Source: Myxococcus llanfairpwllgwyngyllgogerychwyrndrobwllllantysiliogogogochensis
GTDB taxonomy: Bacteria; Myxococcota; Myxococcia; Myxococcales; Myxococcaceae
Length of the DNA stretch: 64,000 bases
Reading direction: 5' to 3'
Assembly: GCF_006636215.1 (NCBI RefSeq)
Contig: NZ_VIFM01000011.1
Span: 26,643-90,642, forward strand
A program made the position numbers and the translations under genes. This document shows, piece by piece, positions 61,471 through 64,000 of this stretch. Position 1 is the first letter of the stretch, and each line of letters opens with the position of its first letter. The notes under the pieces were generated by a model that saw only the letters and a list, made by a program, of their open reading frames with translations, did not search any database and was not told where the DNA came from.

Positions 61471-62325
61471 TCATGGCTTCCCCGCAATGCGGACGCGATG
61501 CTGCACGCGCACGACGTCTCGGACGGGTTCTCCGCGCGCGGCGGCGAGCGCGTCGGACGCGCTGCTCGCGAACACGGCGGTCAGCTCCACCTCTCCCGTG
61601 TCGGGCAGTCTCGGCGTGAGGTCCAGCGCCGCCTCCGCGCCCGGAGACGCCTTCACCTCGAACGGTCCTTCCACCTTCAGCCCCTTGTCGGTGCGCACCG
61701 TCACCACGACATGCGTGTAGGGCGCACGTGCCCCGGCCGCGAAGGCCAGCGCCGCGCCGGCGGGACAGTCGCCCTGACCTCGGACCTCCCGAAGCTCTGC
61801 TTCCGCTGGCACGCAGAACAGTCGCATCACCGTCGCGCCCTGCCCCTCGCCTCGCGCGCCCCACTCCGTCGTGTCGCTCGGCAGGCTCAGCCACAGCAAC
61901 CCCGCCGCCGCCATCAAGCTGACCACCCACGCGCCGCCCACATGCCCCAGCGACGGCGAGTTCCACGCCTGAAGCACCCGGGCCCACAGCCTCCGCGCCA
62001 GGCTCCACGGCTCCCCCAGGTCCTTGTGCAGCCGGTCCGCTCGCGCCGCCTGTCCCGAGGACTCGGTCGACGGCTCCCTCTCCACGGTGGCGAGGACCGA
62101 GGCCAGCCCGCGCGACTCGAGCGACGCCAGCTCCCCCGGGGTGGGCACGGTGACGGTGTCGCTGGCGAACATGCGGCGCAGGTTCATCACCCGCTCGTAG
62201 CGCGCTCCACACCGCGCGCAGCCGCGGGCATGACGCAGCACGCGGCTCCACTGGCGAGGAGGCAGGACGCCCTCGTTGGCGAGGTGGACGAGCTGTCGGT
62301 CCACGTGCTGGGTGAACAGGGCCAT
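61471..62325 (-). CDS. Anti-sigma factor (zinc-finger, membrane-anchored)
   Basis: 284 residues from the ATG at 62325; an in-frame TTG at 62346 overlapping the sigma gene stop (TTGA) is also plausible. The N-terminus has the zinc-binding H-x3-C-x2-C motif in 'LRHARGCARCGARYERV', as in ZAS/zf-HC2 anti-sigma factors. One transmembrane helix (GGAWVVSLMAAAGLLWLSL) is followed by an external beta-rich domain of about 110 residues. It should hold the ECF sigma factor encoded just upstream until a periplasmic signal releases it. Confidence 0.82.
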   Translation of the reverse strand: MALFTQHVDRQLVHLANEGVLPPRQWSRVLRHARGCARCGARYERVMNLRRMFASDTVTVPTPGELASLESRGLASVLATVEREPSTESSGQAARADRLHKDLGEPWSLARRLWARVLQAWNSPSLGHVGGAWVVSLMAAAGLLWLSLPSDTTEWGARGEGQGATVMRLFCVPAEAELREVRGQGDCPAGAALAFAAGARAPYTHVVVTVRTDKGLKVEGPFEVKASPGAEAALDLTPRLPDTGEVELTAVFASSASDALAAARGEPVRDVVRVQHRVRIAGKP

Positions 62326-62342
62326 GGGGGAACTCACTCGAA

Positions 62343-63029
62343 TCAAGGCACGAAGAGGGGGAAGAGGAGCGCCAGCACCGCGGCCGTGGCGGCGGCGGAG
62401 GGCAATGCATCGGGCGAGTCAGCGGTGAGCCAGCCTTCGTTGAGGAGGAAGTCGGTCATCGCGCGGCGCAGCTTCGTCTCCCGCGTCCGCAGCTCCTGTC
62501 GGGACAATCCCAGCACCAGCCCCGCGCGCTCCTGGGACAGGCCCTGCACGAAGCGCAGGTCCGCGAGACGACGGGTCGCCTCGTCGAGTCCCGCGAGGAA
62601 GCGGTGCACCAATTCGCGCGTCTCTGCTTCCAGCGCGCGGTCCTCGGGCGAAGGAGCGTTGCTGGCCAGCCGCTCCGCCGTCGGCGTGTCATCCAGCGCC
62701 ACCGCCTCGCGAGCGATGCGCCCCGCCGCCCGCAGCACATCCACCGCCGCCTGCCGCGCCAGCGCGTTGAGCCAGATGGAGTACGGCCGCACGCCGTCAT
62801 AAGTGAGCCGGGCCTGCTCGCGGAATGCGCGCACGAAGGTCTCCTGGTGCGCGGCCTCCAAATCCAACGGCCCCACGCGCGCCAGGCCCCCAGGTCCGCG
62901 CGACACGTACGTGCGCGACAGGAACCGCGCCACGTGCCCGGAGTAGGCCCGGTACACGCGGGTCAACGCCCCCGGCTCTCCCCGGCGAAAGGCCTCCAGC
63001 AACAGCGGGTCTTCCCTCAACAGTGACAT
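62343..63029 (-). CDS. ECF-type RNA polymerase sigma factor
   Basis: 228 residues; ATG at 63029 with GAGGGAGG. Region 2 'GEPGALTRVYRAYSGHVARFL', 'LDLEAAHQETFVRAFREQ', 'YSIWLNALARQAAVDVLR' and region 4 'LRFVQGLSQERAGLVLGLSRQELRTRETKLRRAMTDFL' are typical of ECF sigma-70 factors. A C-terminal hydrophobic tail (ALPSAAATAAVLALLFPLFVP) is unusual and may be a membrane anchor. It overlaps the anti-sigma gene and is 13 bp downstream of the RCC1 gene, so all four genes probably form one operon that may be autoregulated. Confidence 0.87.
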   Translation of the reverse strand: MSLLREDPLLLEAFRRGEPGALTRVYRAYSGHVARFLSRTYVSRGPGGLARVGPLDLEAAHQETFVRAFREQARLTYDGVRPYSIWLNALARQAAVDVLRAAGRIAREAVALDDTPTAERLASNAPSPEDRALEAETRELVHRFLAGLDEATRRLADLRFVQGLSQERAGLVLGLSRQELRTRETKLRRAMTDFLLNEGWLTADSPDALPSAAATAAVLALLFPLFVP

Positions 63030-63042
63030 GCCGTCCTCCCTC

Positions 63043-64000
63043 TCAGGGGGCCCCAAGCCCCTGGACCACGGCCGGCTCCACGCGGTCCGACTGCGTCCCA
63101 TCACCCAACTGGCCCAAGGCGTTCGCGCCCCAGCACCGCACCTGTCCATCCCGCATCACCGCGCAGGTGCTCGTCGCTCCGGCCGACAGGTCCACGACGT
63201 CGTCGCCCAGGGCCGTGACCTCCACGGGCGCCGCGCGGTGGATGCGCGTTCCATCCCCCAGCTGTCCGTCGCCATTGAGTCCCCAGCACCGCACGCGACC
63301 TTCCGCGTCCAGCGCGCAGGTGAAGGAATTGCCCGCGCGCACCTGCCGCATGGTCGACGACAGCCCCACCGGCCGCACCGGCGTGACGCTGTCCAGCGCG
63401 GTGTCATCCCCCAACTGCCCTTCGCGATTGAATCCCCAGCACTCGAGGTCGCCCATGCCCACGCGCGCGCAGGTGTGGCTCAGGCCCGCAGTCAGCGCGC
63501 GCACCGGCCCGCTCAGGCCCCTCACCCGCACCGCCCCAGGCTCGGGCGTGGGATTGGCGAGGCCATTGCCCAGCGCGCCGTACGTGTTGTCGCCCCAGCA
63601 CCACGCCTCTCCATCGGCGGTGGCGGCGCAGGTGTGGTTGGCGCCCGACGCGAGCACCGTGAGGTTGGCGGGAAGTCCCAGCACGGGCACGGGCCTGGGC
63701 GCCTTCCCCGCGTACGCTCCGCCGAGCTGGAAGAGGTTGTTCTCGCCCCAGCACATCACCTGTCCCCCCGCGTGCAGCGAGCAGGAGTGCCCCAGCCCCG
63801 ACACCACCGTCACCGCGTTGGTGCCCGCGCCCGGCACATCCACCGGCTCCAGTGCGGCCATCGTGGTGTTGTTGCCGAGCTGTGCCAGGGAGTTGTCCCC
63901 CCAGCAGCGCACGGTGCCCCCCTCCACCACCACGCAGGTGTGTTGTCCCCCGACGGCGAGCGCGAGCACGCCCGAGCCCAGCCCCCGCACGTCCACCGCC
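63043..64000 (-). CDS. RCC1-repeat protein, N-terminus beyond window edge
   Basis: Partial: the reading frame is open to the right edge. At least six RCC1-type repeats of about 50 residues, each with a '(H/F)TC....G...CWG.N..GQLG' core (e.g. SHTCARVGMGDLECWGFN, SFTCALDAEGRVRCWGLN). Paired cysteines in each blade suggest an extracellular disulfide-linked seven-bladed propeller, as in myxobacterial RCC1-like lipoproteins. It lies 13 bp upstream of the ECF sigma gene, so it may be the sensor or target of that system. Confidence 0.85.
   Translation of the reverse strand, partial: AVDVRGLGSGVLALAVGGQHTCVVVEGGTVRCWGDNSLAQLGNNTTMAALEPVDVPGAGTNAVTVVSGLGHSCSLHAGGQVMCWGENNLFQLGGAYAGKAPRPVPVLGLPANLTVLASGANHTCAATADGEAWCWGDNTYGALGNGLANPTPEPGAVRVRGLSGPVRALTAGLSHTCARVGMGDLECWGFNREGQLGDDTALDSVTPVRPVGLSSTMRQVRAGNSFTCALDAEGRVRCWGLNGDGQLGDGTRIHRAAPVEVTALGDDVVDLSAGATSTCAVMRDGQVRCWGANALGQLGDGTQSDRVEPAVVQGLGAP

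Overview
The window comes from a high-GC myxobacterium, most likely Myxococcaceae (Myxococcus, Corallococcus or Pyxidicoccus). The base composition and third-position GC fit. So does a set of lineage-typical families: two SitA-like lipoprotein toxin/immunity pairs (one with a double-CXXCG immunity protein), large hybrid histidine kinases, collagen-like and RCC1-repeat lipoproteins, a DUF4398/OmpA pair, and many small lipoproteins. I see no rRNA, tRNA, CRISPR array, complete insertion sequence or prophage. Almost all long overlapping antisense frames are shadows of GC-rich genes.

Layout. 1-1765: two tandem paralogous lipoproteins with IPT/TIG-like sheets, the first cut by the window edge. 1931-3328: SitA/SitI-like pair 1. 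3383-7700: a compact putative biosynthetic locus with an overlapping three-gene operon (asparagine-synthetase-like enzyme lacking the glutaminase domain, UGT-type glycosyltransferase, apparently circularly permuted ROK/ASKHA protein) and a divergent radical SAM gene. 7710-12897: aldo/keto reductase, a membrane histidine kinase, an orphan Met/Gly-rich small protein and a beta-lactamase-family lipoprotein. 13099-18995: a translationally coupled five-gene operon (MoxR ATPase, unknown protein, HEXXH plus VWA protein, small helical protein, PaaK-like adenylating enzyme), followed by a LuxR-type regulator. 19829-21925: SitA/SitI-like pair 2 with a duplicated immunity-gene tail. 21995-34873: S41 protease, dipeptide epimerase, hybrid kinase, SUFU-domain protein, propeller-like protein, FemAB-like protein, desaturase, bioA, AI-2E-type transporter, tail-collar protein. 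35238-37331: large collagen-like lipoprotein. 37332-51348: acetyltransferases, HglS-like enzyme, S9 peptidase, SMR transporter, DUF4398/OmpA pair, 5'-3' exonuclease, kinase, truncated globin, and TetR with an alpha/beta hydrolase. 52441-56969: ABC ATPase coupled to a permease/M1-peptidase fusion. 57029-64000: a lipoprotein, a beta-barrel protein, a second desaturase, and an operon of RCC1-repeat protein, ECF sigma factor, anti-sigma factor and secreted caspase.

The most interesting parts are the 3383-7700 locus, the sigma/anti-sigma/caspase/RCC1 operon, the MoxR-VWA-zincin operon, and the two toxin/immunity cassettes, one of which carries a recombination scar. All assignments come from reading motifs by eye. 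No database search was possible, so family names are strongest where canonical motifs are cited.
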